The position numbers were made by a program, and so were the translations under genes. Below are positions 44,218-53,392 of a stretch of 64,000 bases of DNA, piece after piece. Under the pieces are notes generated by a model, which was not told where the DNA came from, made no database searches, and saw only the letters and a program-made list of their open reading frames with translations. Each line of letters opens with the position of its first letter. Within the stretch, counting starts at the first letter, position 1. Origin of the DNA: an uncultured Rikenellaceae bacterium. Its GTDB lineage: Bacteria; Bacteroidota; Bacteroidia; Bacteroidales; Rikenellaceae. Location of the stretch: positions 34,815 through 98,814 of the forward strand of contig CAMQVY010000003.1 of assembly GCA_947038405.1 (NCBI GenBank). Direction: 5' to 3'.

Positions 44218-45986
44218 TGAGATTTGACATGAGAAAAAAAGAGAGTATTATTTGGTTATTATTTCCTATTATTTGGTTATTTTGGTTCTTTTGTATGTCT
44301 GGGTACATAGGAAATATGGAGGGAACGAATTTTTTCCAACATGGCATGATGTATTTCGATAATTTTATTGATAAACCAGGAGGTTGGTCCGATTATGCCG
44401 AACATTTTTTGTTGCAATTTTACCAATGGAGATGGCTTGGAGCATTAATTCAGACGCTTATATTGGTTGGAATATTTATATTTACACGAGGAATTATTGC
44501 TAAAATTGGAATTGGGAAAAATAGGATGATATTTAGCTCACTACCTTTTTTAATGACCCTTGCACTTCAAACTAATTTACAACCCATAGAGGGGCAGATT
44601 GTCGAGATATTTTTCTTATATCTATTAATGTGGAGCTATCTACAGGTTAAACACTCTGTAATTCGCTACTCTATAGCAACAATACTCTCTCCTATTGTGT
44701 TTTTAATTTTGGGAGGTGTTGGTACAATTGCTCTATATTTAAGTATTTCTGTGTATGAGTTATTCAAAAATAAAGGGGTTACTCGTATTATATTCATTGT
44801 GTTATGGCTACTTATAGTTGCGGCACAGCCATTTGTTTGGTATGAATATATCTATATCTCAAATATGGAAGATATGTATATGTCCCTTGCAATAAAGAAA
44901 TATATATTTGGGATTGTTTATGGTTATATGTTTATTTTACTTTGCATATCTTGGGCTAACAAAAAATTCGAGATAACAAAAAATCTGCTTATCGTAGAGT
45001 CTTTGGGGATATTAATTATATTTGGTACTATTCTTTTTTGTGTGCCAAATTATAAGATTGAAAGCTTCTTTAAGATGGATCAAGCTGCAATTAAAGCGGA
45101 TTGGGACGAAGTCATTGAGTTAGCTGAGAAGTTGGAACATCCGAGTAGAGAAGAACTTTGTTTAACCAACCTGGCATTAGCGTCAAAGAGAGAGTTGGGA
45201 GATCGATTATTTGAATTTAACTCGCAAATGGGTGTTGCAGGGTTATATTTACCAAGAGAAATTGAGTATAAAAATAGTGTATTAGAAGGTGAGTTTTATT
45301 ACAGAATGTACATCCCTAATGAAGCTATACATATGTCACTTCAAGCTGCGATTGATTCACCTCAAGGAATGGATTTTAGGACATTGAGACGCTTAATAGA
45401 AATCAATATACAAAAAGGTAATACTATTGTTGCAGATAAGTATCTGACTATATTAGAAAATGCAACTAATTATAGCAATTGGTGTGAGGATCGAAGAGCT
45501 GAATTAGCTAACCCATCAATAGTAAATAGTCTATTGCCAGTGGAAATGGATTTCTTTATAGGTTCTAGACCTTTCATTTCAGATATGGCAAGGGTTTTCG
45601 ACTCAGGTGCAAATATAGAGATGACACAAGAGTATGTGTTATGTTATCTATTGTTAAACAAAGACCTTAATAGATTTTACTCTTTTTTTGATACATTTTA
45701 CAAACCAGTAGGGGGGCGTATTCCTAAAATTTATCAGGAAGCACTACTTTATAATATGCTTTTTACTAAAAAGACATTAAAGAATAATTACAATATTGAC
45801 CCCGAAATAAACAAGAGGTTTTTAGAGTATAATGCAAGTATGAGCGTTACAAGTAAGAGTGCTTTAGGTGGTAATAAACAGCAGATAGAAGAATCAATGA
45901 AGGCATTTGATGATACGTTATGGTATTATTTGAATTTTGCAACACTGCCAAAGGTAAGTGCTAGAGGGCAAATAATAATGCAATAA
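44217..45986 (+). CDS. DUF6057-like polytopic membrane protein
   Basis: The first ~265 residues hold about eight hydrophobic segments (IIWLLFPIIWLFWFFCMSGY, ALIQTLILVGIFIF, and others). They are followed by ~320 mostly helical soluble residues with TPR-like pattern (AIKADWDEVIELAEKLEHPS, CYLLLNKDLNRFYSFFDTFY). This matches proteins named DUF6057 that neighbour HzsA-related genes in Bacteroidota. The ATG overlaps the previous stop by one base; a second ATG at 44229 is also possible. No haem motif is present. It may assemble or anchor the haem proteins; this is an inference from context. Confidence 0.75.
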   Translation: MRFDMRKKESIIWLLFPIIWLFWFFCMSGYIGNMEGTNFFQHGMMYFDNFIDKPGGWSDYAEHFLLQFYQWRWLGALIQTLILVGIFIFTRGIIAKIGIGKNRMIFSSLPFLMTLALQTNLQPIEGQIVEIFFLYLLMWSYLQVKHSVIRYSIATILSPIVFLILGGVGTIALYLSISVYELFKNKGVTRIIFIVLWLLIVAAQPFVWYEYIYISNMEDMYMSLAIKKYIFGIVYGYMFILLCISWANKKFEITKNLLIVESLGILIIFGTILFCVPNYKIESFFKMDQAAIKADWDEVIELAEKLEHPSREELCLTNLALASKRELGDRLFEFNSQMGVAGLYLPREIEYKNSVLEGEFYYRMYIPNEAIHMSLQAAIDSPQGMDFRTLRRLIEINIQKGNTIVADKYLTILENATNYSNWCEDRRAELANPSIVNSLLPVEMDFFIGSRPFISDMARVFDSGANIEMTQEYVLCYLLLNKDLNRFYSFFDTFYKPVGGRIPKIYQEALLYNMLFTKKTLKNNYNIDPEINKRFLEYNASMSVTSKSALGGNKQQIEESMKAFDDTLWYYLNFATLPKVSARGQIIMQ

Positions 45987-46040
45987 ATAACTTTAAATCT
46001 CTATTTGAGGTCAATAATGTATCAAAATGCCATCTAAATT

Positions 46041-48401
46041 ATGAAGAACTACTACCTATTACTCCTTTTAATTGTATCATTTTGTGTGTTTGATAATCTT
46101 TGTGCACAATCGATACCTCCCAAAAAAATAGATTTATCCATAAAGGCAAAGGAGCAACTAGAGGGGAAGCAGATATTATATATTGAAAGGAATCAGTATG
46201 CTCCTGATCATCATAATACGGCAACTCTTTTTCAAAAAGGAGAGATTAATGAGGGTAGTTTCTCACCTGGTTCTGCGCTACGTATATTTGATGTTAATAG
46301 TTCATCCGTAAAAACACTTATTGAGTTAAAAGATGGTGTTGTTAGAGATCCTGAGTTATCGTATGATGGGACAAAGATTATCTTTTCGATGCGAAAGAAT
46401 ATAGATGATTTTTATCATGTTTATGAGATAAATATTGATGGAACTAATCTAAAGCAATTAACATCTGCTGTTGGAGTATCTGACATTGATCCAATATATC
46501 TTCCAGATGGAGGGATTGCTTTTAGTTCAACTCGTCAACCTAAGTATTGTATGTGTAATCGTCATATTATGGCGAATCTATATAGAATGGATAGGGATGG
46601 AGCCAATATTTCTCAAATAGGTATCAGTACTCTGTTTGAAGGGCATGCTTCAATCTTGAGTGATGGACGAATACTATATGATAGATGGGAGTATGTAGAT
46701 CGTAATTTTGGTGATGCTCAGGGGTTGTGGACGGTAAATCCAGATGGCACTAAGCATTCGATATATTATGGTAATAATACAGCATCTCCTGGAGGTGTTA
46801 TTGATGCTCGTCAGATCCCTGGAACAGAGCTTGTTGTATGTGTATTTAGTTCGTGCCATGATCGACCATGGGGAGCTGTTGCTGTGATTGATAGACGTAA
46901 GGGTGTAGATAATGCAGCTCCATTAGTAAATATTTGGCCTAAAGAGGCTGCGAAGTTAGTTGGCAAAGGAGATTTAGATACATTTAAGTGGATTGACCGC
47001 TTTTTTGAAGATCCATACCCATTAAACGAAGATTATTTCTTGACATCGCGTTCAATTTGGTTAAAAAGAGGGTCATGGAATATTGATGATGCAAAGATGG
47101 GAATCTATTTAATTGGGACAGATGGGACAGAAGAGTTACTTATTGAGGGAACTCAAAGTCTTTTTGACCCTATGATCATACAGCCATCTGCAAGACCCAA
47201 TATAATCCCTAGTATGCGTAATCATAGTGGAGATAAAGGTACATTTTATGTGCAAAATGTATATGAGGGAACACATATAGTTGGAGTCGAAAAGGGTGCA
47301 GCTAAATATCTACGTATTGTTGAGTCTCCAGAGAAGCGCACATGGACACAAGGAGGATGGGGAGGACAAGGCGAACAAGCTCCAGGTGTTAATTGGCACA
47401 GTTTTGAGACTAAACGTATATTAGGTATTGTTCCGATAGAAGATGATGGATCTGTAAGTTTTGAGGCTCCTGCAAATACGTATGTTTATTTTCAGTTGTT
47501 GGATAAAGATAAGAAAATGATTCAATCTATGCGTAGTGGTACTATGTTGATGCCAGGAGAGACTAATGGGTGTATTGGTTGCCATGAGAGTCGACTAAAT
47601 ATACCAACTACAATGTCTAAGATTCCTACGGCTCTAAAAAAACCGTCAATAAAATTAAAAGAGTGGATTGAAAAAGAACCTGTTAATTTCTCTTTTATGG
47701 AGGAGATTCAGCCTATTTTAGACAGGAAATGTGTTAAATGTCATGATTTTGATCAAGAGGATCGTCAGAAATTAGTGTTGGCAGGAGACAAGAATCCATT
47801 TTTCAATGCTGCTTACGTTAATTTATATGTGAAAAAAATGGTCAAATTAGTTGGTGGTGGTCCTTCTGATATTCAACCAGCTTATTCATGGGGATCGCAT
47901 CCAAGTAAACTTACAGAAATAATAGAGACAAACCATTATAATGTAAACTTAACAGATAAGGAGCGCGAGAGTTTTTATAGTTGGATGGACTTAAATGGTG
48001 TATATTATCCTCTGTATGAGACTGCATTTGACACTACACTTGCAGGGCGTAGTCCATTATACAACTATGAGATTAAGGAGCTTATAGCGCTAACTAAAGT
48101 AGATATCTGGTCGTTGAATAGCCATTGGCGAAAGCAAACAGCACAAATAACTTTTGATAGACCAGAGATGAGTCCATGCTTGGATGGTATTAGGGACAAT
48201 AAGGAGAGCTTTAAGCGTGCGGTAGAGATTATTAATACTGGAAGAAAAAGACTTAAAAAGAGCCCACGTGGAGATATTGAAAAGGATATTGTTCCATGTG
48301 AGAGGAATCGAGAGCAGTTAATAAAGTATACGGAACGATTGAAGATTGAGAGACAAAATAGTGCTGCTATTTCTAATAATAAGAAGTTGTACGACAATTA
48401 A
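46041..48401 (+). CDS. HzsA-related diheme protein
   Basis: A signal peptide (residues 1-~22, LCAQ) leads into a beta-propeller-like region (DIDPIYLPDGGIAFSSTR, ILYDRWEYVDR, VNPDGTKHSIYYG). Two covalent haem sites follow, CIGCH at 511-515 and CVKCH at 564-568. A Cys pair in KYCMCNRH near residue 170 resembles one found in HzsA relatives. The sequence around the haem sites (VPIEDDGSVSFEAPANT, MPGETNGCIGCHE, EIQPILDRKCVKC) is nearly the same as in the partial gene at the left edge, so they are paralogues. The C-terminal ~120 residues are basic and helical. Hydrazine formation is not implied; electron transfer or substrate oxidation in the periplasm is likely. Confidence 0.85.
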   Translation: MKNYYLLLLLIVSFCVFDNLCAQSIPPKKIDLSIKAKEQLEGKQILYIERNQYAPDHHNTATLFQKGEINEGSFSPGSALRIFDVNSSSVKTLIELKDGVVRDPELSYDGTKIIFSMRKNIDDFYHVYEINIDGTNLKQLTSAVGVSDIDPIYLPDGGIAFSSTRQPKYCMCNRHIMANLYRMDRDGANISQIGISTLFEGHASILSDGRILYDRWEYVDRNFGDAQGLWTVNPDGTKHSIYYGNNTASPGGVIDARQIPGTELVVCVFSSCHDRPWGAVAVIDRRKGVDNAAPLVNIWPKEAAKLVGKGDLDTFKWIDRFFEDPYPLNEDYFLTSRSIWLKRGSWNIDDAKMGIYLIGTDGTEELLIEGTQSLFDPMIIQPSARPNIIPSMRNHSGDKGTFYVQNVYEGTHIVGVEKGAAKYLRIVESPEKRTWTQGGWGGQGEQAPGVNWHSFETKRILGIVPIEDDGSVSFEAPANTYVYFQLLDKDKKMIQSMRSGTMLMPGETNGCIGCHESRLNIPTTMSKIPTALKKPSIKLKEWIEKEPVNFSFMEEIQPILDRKCVKCHDFDQEDRQKLVLAGDKNPFFNAAYVNLYVKKMVKLVGGGPSDIQPAYSWGSHPSKLTEIIETNHYNVNLTDKERESFYSWMDLNGVYYPLYETAFDTTLAGRSPLYNYEIKELIALTKVDIWSLNSHWRKQTAQITFDRPEMSPCLDGIRDNKESFKRAVEIINTGRKRLKKSPRGDIEKDIVPCERNREQLIKYTERLKIERQNSAAISNNKKLYDN

Positions 48402-48483
48402 ACTGCCTTATATAAGTAACTTAGTGTTGTGTCTTTGACAGCATTGCATATCGTTATATATTTGAGTCTTTAAATATTTCAAC

Positions 48484-48544
48484 AAAAAAGCGTCGCAAAC
48501 AATTAGTAAAAACTATATTACTAACTGTTTGCGACGCTTTTTTT
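48484..48544. terminator. Bidirectional terminator of the haem operon and the esterase
   Basis: An 18-base stem (AAAAAAGCGTCGCAAACA and complement) continues past a mismatch into TTAGTAA/TTACTAA. A's and T's flank both sides. Confidence 0.8.
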
Positions 48545-48550
48545 ATATTG

Positions 48551-50632
48551 CTACTTCTCTGTAACTATTGATTGAAATGTAGATGCTGGAAGACCTGCTT
48601 CATTAACTAAATTAGCTCGTGTAAATGGTTGCCAAGCATAACGTACATAACGAGGTTTTTTCACTTTGCTAGATCGTAGTCTAATCTTGCCATCTATAAC
48701 TTCAGCTTGGGCAGGATAGAATACTCCGGGTAGTTCTGCGATTTCAAATGAGTTAATTTCTGCTCCATCAGAACTTTTCATCCCTTCTCCATATGTAAAT
48801 GTTATCCAAGCACTTTTACCTTTTGAAATAGCCTCTTTAAATAGAGGTCCATAAGGCGTATTGTTTCGCTTGTATGTTTTGTTTAAACTTGCTAGAGCAA
48901 GGCGTTCACCGATCTCTTTTTTATGTCTTGGATGTACATCCAGAGAGTCACCCTTGTCACTGCTCACTACCATTCCAACGTTTGGTATTGCACTTGCCAT
49001 TTTACGTTGGCTATCCCTGAAAGAGCACCAGCTTGGGCGATTAAGACTTGAAAGTTGAACGTAGTAGAATGGTAACTCTTCGCCCCAGTTAGCTCTCCAA
49101 CTCTTTACCATCAATGGGAATAATTGCTCATGTAACTCTACGTTGTGAGCGTTACTCTCCCCTTGGTACCATATCACACCACTGATTGTATATGCTCCTA
49201 ATGGTTTTATTCCTGATTCGTAAAGGTAACATGGTTCGTAAGGGTGACGTTGTAGGTTATTTGTTCCTGCTTTGATATTATATGCAGCACGTCCACGTGC
49301 CCACTCTTGAGTCATGTCATTATGTAGCCAGTTGTATAGAATATCTGGAAACTCAAACTCTAATGTCTTACGGTCTATCCAAGACTCTGTTGTTGAGCCA
49401 CCAACAGCATTATTAATTATACCAATTGGAACTTGAAGGCTATCTGCAAGCATAGATCCAAAATAGTATGCAATTGCAGACATCTGTGAAGCGGTGGTAG
49501 CATCGCAAACGCTCCAAGAGGTAGGAGTGTAATGTTTAAGTTTGTTTAAAGAGTCAAGAGCTGCCAAATCCCATGTTGTAGCATTTGTCTGCCAACGTGC
49601 TTTTTTGTCAAAAAATCGTATCATTGCTCCTTTTGTCTCAGCACTCTTAATTCCCTCTTTAGCTGTTGTACTTTGGTTCAATCTAAACTCCATGTTGGAT
49701 TGACCAGAACATAACCAGACCTCACCAATCAATACATCTTCATATGTTATCTTTTTTGTTGGAGATTGAATTGTAAAGGTATATGGTCCTCCTGCTTCAA
49801 GTGGTTTAAGTGTAACAGCCCACTCTCCATCATCTTCTGTTTTTGTCGTAGCTTTTTTGCCTGCAATAGATACTCGTATCTTCTCTCCTGCATTTGCAGT
49901 ACCCCTTATTGTAAGAGGCTTGTTGCGTTGTAGAACCATATGGTTAGTGTATAGCTCTCCCATTTGTAATCCTCCAAAATCACCTGTAATTGCGCCATAT
50001 ACTTTATCTGCAATTATCTTTGCTCCTTCTGCATTTGGGTGAAGTGCATCGGGAAGTAGATCTGGGCGATTGTATAGTCCTTCTTGAAGATCTATTAGCT
50101 CAACATCTTGAGTCTCTGCCAATAGTTCAATAGCCTCTTGTATTTGCCAATACCAATCTCTTGTACCCGATTTAAAACGTGGGTGACGATGTGAAATAGG
50201 GGTTAGAAGGCATATCCAAATTTTACAATCTGGGTTTACGCTACGAAAAGATTCTATCAATTTAATATAATCAGGAATAAAATCATCTTTAAAGTTAGGC
50301 CAGTTACGAGGGTCTGTATCGTTCAATCCAAGATGGATCACGACATTATCTCCTGCAAACTCTAATGCTGCTTTATATTCTGGTTGGTCATTGTATGGTC
50401 TATGACCTTTGCGAAGAAGTGTAGAGCCACTCTTTCCAAAGTTTTCTACGTGGTATTTTTCACCTAATAGTCTTTGTAATTGAACAGGGTATGAGTTATT
50501 TTCTCGATCTGCTATACCTGCGCCGAAGGTAACGCTATTCCCTACACACGATACTTTGATCTTTTGTCCATACGTAGGTATAATAACTAAAAAGGTGAAA
50601 ATGTAGATTGCTATTCGTTGTTTTAAGTTCAT
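48551..50632 (-). CDS. Sialate O-acetylesterase with an extra N-terminal SGNH hydrolase
   Basis: A signal peptide (residues 1-~22, TYGQ) is followed by a first SGNH/GDSL esterase domain at ~25-215: nucleophile S33 in GNSVTFGAGI, HLGLNDTDP, DALHPNAEG. A beta linker follows, then a sialate-O-acetylesterase domain from ~300 (LCSGQSNMEF, WYQGESNAHN, SSDKGDSLDVHPRHK). It removes acetyl esters from sialic acids and possibly other sugars outside the cell. The double-esterase architecture (693 residues) suggests action on two acetylated positions. It is monocistronic and convergent with the haem operon. Confidence 0.88.
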   Translation of the reverse strand: MNLKQRIAIYIFTFLVIIPTYGQKIKVSCVGNSVTFGAGIADRENNSYPVQLQRLLGEKYHVENFGKSGSTLLRKGHRPYNDQPEYKAALEFAGDNVVIHLGLNDTDPRNWPNFKDDFIPDYIKLIESFRSVNPDCKIWICLLTPISHRHPRFKSGTRDWYWQIQEAIELLAETQDVELIDLQEGLYNRPDLLPDALHPNAEGAKIIADKVYGAITGDFGGLQMGELYTNHMVLQRNKPLTIRGTANAGEKIRVSIAGKKATTKTEDDGEWAVTLKPLEAGGPYTFTIQSPTKKITYEDVLIGEVWLCSGQSNMEFRLNQSTTAKEGIKSAETKGAMIRFFDKKARWQTNATTWDLAALDSLNKLKHYTPTSWSVCDATTASQMSAIAYYFGSMLADSLQVPIGIINNAVGGSTTESWIDRKTLEFEFPDILYNWLHNDMTQEWARGRAAYNIKAGTNNLQRHPYEPCYLYESGIKPLGAYTISGVIWYQGESNAHNVELHEQLFPLMVKSWRANWGEELPFYYVQLSSLNRPSWCSFRDSQRKMASAIPNVGMVVSSDKGDSLDVHPRHKKEIGERLALASLNKTYKRNNTPYGPLFKEAISKGKSAWITFTYGEGMKSSDGAEINSFEIAELPGVFYPAQAEVIDGKIRLRSSKVKKPRYVRYAWQPFTRANLVNEAGLPASTFQSIVTEK

Positions 50633-50948
50633 ACTGTTTTTTTTATTGATACGAGTTATTTAAGATAGTTTCGGTTTATACTACAAATATAGTATTATTA
50701 TTTTGTTTTCTATAATTCAATGTAATTGCTATAGGCGGATATATATATATAATACTTTAGTTAAATTTATTGATATTGTTATATTTTTAATAAAAGCGTT
50801 GCATTATAACTCATAGTTTTATAAATTTGTAGCATAACACTTTATGTCAATGCATAGAGTAATATAAAGTTTTTAACTTTATCGGTGATATGAAAATAAA
50901 ACACTAGTTAATTTTAATATATAAGTAAATATAATAAGTAAAGAGAGA
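50633..50948. other. Divergent promoter region
   Basis: No gene is visible in these 316 bases. They hold a -7-like box for the esterase (minus, CAAATATA at 50684-50691) and a full promoter for the aspartate kinase (50799-50829), which leaves a ~113-base leader without a recognised riboswitch. Confidence 0.5.
50799..50829 (+). promoter_or_regulatory. Bacteroidota-type promoter of the aspartate kinase
   Basis: TTG at 50799-50801, a 20-base spacer and TAAATTTG at 50822-50829. Confidence 0.65.
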
Positions 50949-52211
50949 ATGAAGGTTTATAAATTTGGTGGGGCATCTGTGAAAACTGCTGATGGTGTGA
51001 GAAACTTGCAATTAATTGTTGAAGATTGTATCGGACCTATATTTGTAATTATATCGGCAATGGGTAAAACAACAAACGCATTGGAGGTTGTTTTAGAAAA
51101 TTTCATGGAGAGACGAGGTGTTGAAGCTAGAGAGGCTTTATTAATTGTAGAGAAGTTTCATCGTGACTTAATTGCAGAGTTGTTCGGTGAAGATGTTAAA
51201 ATTGACTCTATCGAGTCCGTTTTTAATAGCTTATACGATATATTGTCTACCAAAGAGACGATTAAAGATATGGACTATGATATGTGGTATGACAAAATTA
51301 TAAGCTGTGGAGAACTTCTTTCAACTCTTATAATCTCGGAGTATTTAAATAGTCGTGGCGTGAGTAACCGCTGGATTGATGTTCGAGAGTGTCTAATAAC
51401 TGATTTAAAACATAGAGATGCGAATGTTGATATGGAGCTGTCTGAAGTCAAATTTAAAAATGGAGTTAAAGGAGCAAATATATCAATCAGTCAAGGCTTC
51501 ATTGGTTCGGATGGGAATGGTACGGTCACAACGTTAGGTCGAGAGGGATCGGATTACTCTGCGGCTTTGGTAGCTAATTTTTTAGATGCGGAAAGTATAT
51601 CTATATGGAAAGATGTTGAGGGTGTATTAAATGCTGATCCTAGAGTTTTTAGTGATGCGGTACATATTCCTGAGTTAACATATCTAGATGCTATTGAATT
51701 AGCTTACAGTGGTGCACAAATAATACACCCTAAGAGTATTAAGCCTTTACAAAATAAGAATATACCTCTATATGTGCGTCCATTTGCGGATAAGGCTAAA
51801 GCTGGTAGTGTAATCAAAGATAGAATTAAGGATAAGATAGTTATTCCAATATTAATTATAAAGCAGAATCAAATTCTACTCTCAATAAGACCTCAAGACT
51901 TCTCGTTTGTGTTGGAAGATAGACTTTGTGATGTTTTAAATATGTTTGCGGAGTATGGTATAAAACCAAACTTAATACAGAGTTCTGCTGTTAATCTATC
52001 AGTAGCAGTTGATATGTCGAGGTTGCTGGAGAGGTTAATATCTAAATTGCAACTTGAAGGGTTTCGAGTTGTTCATAATGAAGATATGGAGCTATTAACA
52101 ATTCGCGGGTATGATAAAGCAGTATTAGATAAATATTGTATGGGTGAGGATGTATATTTGACACAAAAAACGCGACGTATTATTCGTGTTATTAGAAAGG
52201 CAATACACTAG
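50949..52211 (+). CDS. lysC: Aspartate kinase
   Basis: This enzyme phosphorylates aspartate, the first step to lysine, threonine, methionine and diaminopimelate. It is monofunctional (420 residues, no homoserine dehydrogenase part). The start MKVYKFGGASVKTADG has the KFGGAS motif, TLGREGSDYSAALVA is the substrate region, and IWKDVEGVLNADPR is typical. Two ACT-type regulatory domains cover ~285-420, consistent with feedback control. It is followed after 47 bases by a protease gene and may be co-transcribed. Its product semialdehyde also feeds the carboxyspermidine route encoded at 22.7 kb. Confidence 0.93.
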   Translation: MKVYKFGGASVKTADGVRNLQLIVEDCIGPIFVIISAMGKTTNALEVVLENFMERRGVEAREALLIVEKFHRDLIAELFGEDVKIDSIESVFNSLYDILSTKETIKDMDYDMWYDKIISCGELLSTLIISEYLNSRGVSNRWIDVRECLITDLKHRDANVDMELSEVKFKNGVKGANISISQGFIGSDGNGTVTTLGREGSDYSAALVANFLDAESISIWKDVEGVLNADPRVFSDAVHIPELTYLDAIELAYSGAQIIHPKSIKPLQNKNIPLYVRPFADKAKAGSVIKDRIKDKIVIPILIIKQNQILLSIRPQDFSFVLEDRLCDVLNMFAEYGIKPNLIQSSAVNLSVAVDMSRLLERLISKLQLEGFRVVHNEDMELLTIRGYDKAVLDKYCMGEDVYLTQKTRRIIRVIRKAIH

Positions 52212-52258
52212 ATTTTTTAAGTAATAGTTACTAATAGGAACATTAAAAAAATGATATT

Positions 52259-53329
52259 ATGAAAACTTTAAAACTTATTTCAATACTTCTGTTCACGATG
52301 CTTATGAGTTGTGAAAAGTCAAATGTACCTACCCCAGAGCCACCTGTTGATCCTCCTACAGATCCTGTGACTGAGACTTATGTAATACCGATTGTTTTTC
52401 ATGTGCTGTATGACGACCCTTCGGATGTAAATCAGTTCATAAGAAGAGGACGTATCAACGAGATGGTAGTAGCATGTAATAGTTTCTTTAAAAAAAATGG
52501 TGTAGATATTACTGTTCGTTTGGCAGAGACAACCCCTTCTGGTAAGGTTATGGATGAAGCAGGGGTAAACCGTATTAAAGTTGCTCAATCAACTATTGAT
52601 CCACATATCTTTATGGGGACAAATAGTGATGAGAATAAGGCTATACTTTGGGATACAGAGGAGTATGTGAATGTATTTACTTATGATTTTTCATCAGAAT
52701 ATGTTGCTGGAATATCACATCTACCATATTCAACTAATGAAAATATCCTTGAGGGACTTCCTATTGCGAGTCAGTTTGTTGACCACTCTAGTTTGAAATA
52801 CCCACACTCTATAAGTCTAAATAACGAATATATATATCGCCAAAGCAATGAGGATACATATGTTTCTGGAGATGCTGTATCTACTTTTATACATGAACTT
52901 TCTCACTATTTGGGTGTACTGCACGTATTCTCAGAGAAGAGTGTTTATAATGATAGTGGAGAGTATCTATTTACGAATACAGACTTGTGTGAAGATACCG
53001 ATTTTTGTGCAGATACGGAGACCTATAATAAAGTGAAGTATGATGTTTGGGTTGAGAAGTATTTTGCTGACAAAGAGTTGAAAAATGAAAATCCGCTTAT
53101 TACAGATCTTGTAAAGCGTCAAAATTGTGGGGGACTGCAATTTATTTCGACTAATATTATGGATTATGACTTCTCATATATGACAAAATTAACGAAGCAG
53201 CAGATTGAGCGTATGCACCACGTGATTAATAATAGTCCATTTATTCCGATACAAGATAAAGATAGAAAGAGTAGGGGTACAAGACGTTCTGAAGGTCCTG
53301 TTGATCTACCTTTTGTAATGATAGAGTAG
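52259..53329 (+). CDS. Zinc-dependent metalloprotease lipoprotein, M43/metzincin type
   Basis: The lipobox LMSC gives C18 as the lipidated cysteine, followed by a Pro-rich linker (~25-37). The metzincin zinc motif is complete: H212-E-L-S-H216-x2-G219-x2-H222 (HELSHYLGVLH), and the Met-turn is M301 in NIMDYDF. The 356 residues resemble the pappalysin-like zinc lipoproteins of Bacteroidota. Cysteines in LCEDTDFCADT may form disulfides or bind calcium. It is exported and probably acts on host or dietary protein. Confidence 0.87.
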   Translation: MKTLKLISILLFTMLMSCEKSNVPTPEPPVDPPTDPVTETYVIPIVFHVLYDDPSDVNQFIRRGRINEMVVACNSFFKKNGVDITVRLAETTPSGKVMDEAGVNRIKVAQSTIDPHIFMGTNSDENKAILWDTEEYVNVFTYDFSSEYVAGISHLPYSTNENILEGLPIASQFVDHSSLKYPHSISLNNEYIYRQSNEDTYVSGDAVSTFIHELSHYLGVLHVFSEKSVYNDSGEYLFTNTDLCEDTDFCADTETYNKVKYDVWVEKYFADKELKNENPLITDLVKRQNCGGLQFISTNIMDYDFSYMTKLTKQQIERMHHVINNSPFIPIQDKDRKSRGTRRSEGPVDLPFVMIE

Positions 53330-53392
53330 TCTGAATAGTGTAATTTAGTCGAAACATGTATTCAAAAATATAACTAATCAATAAATAAAAAT

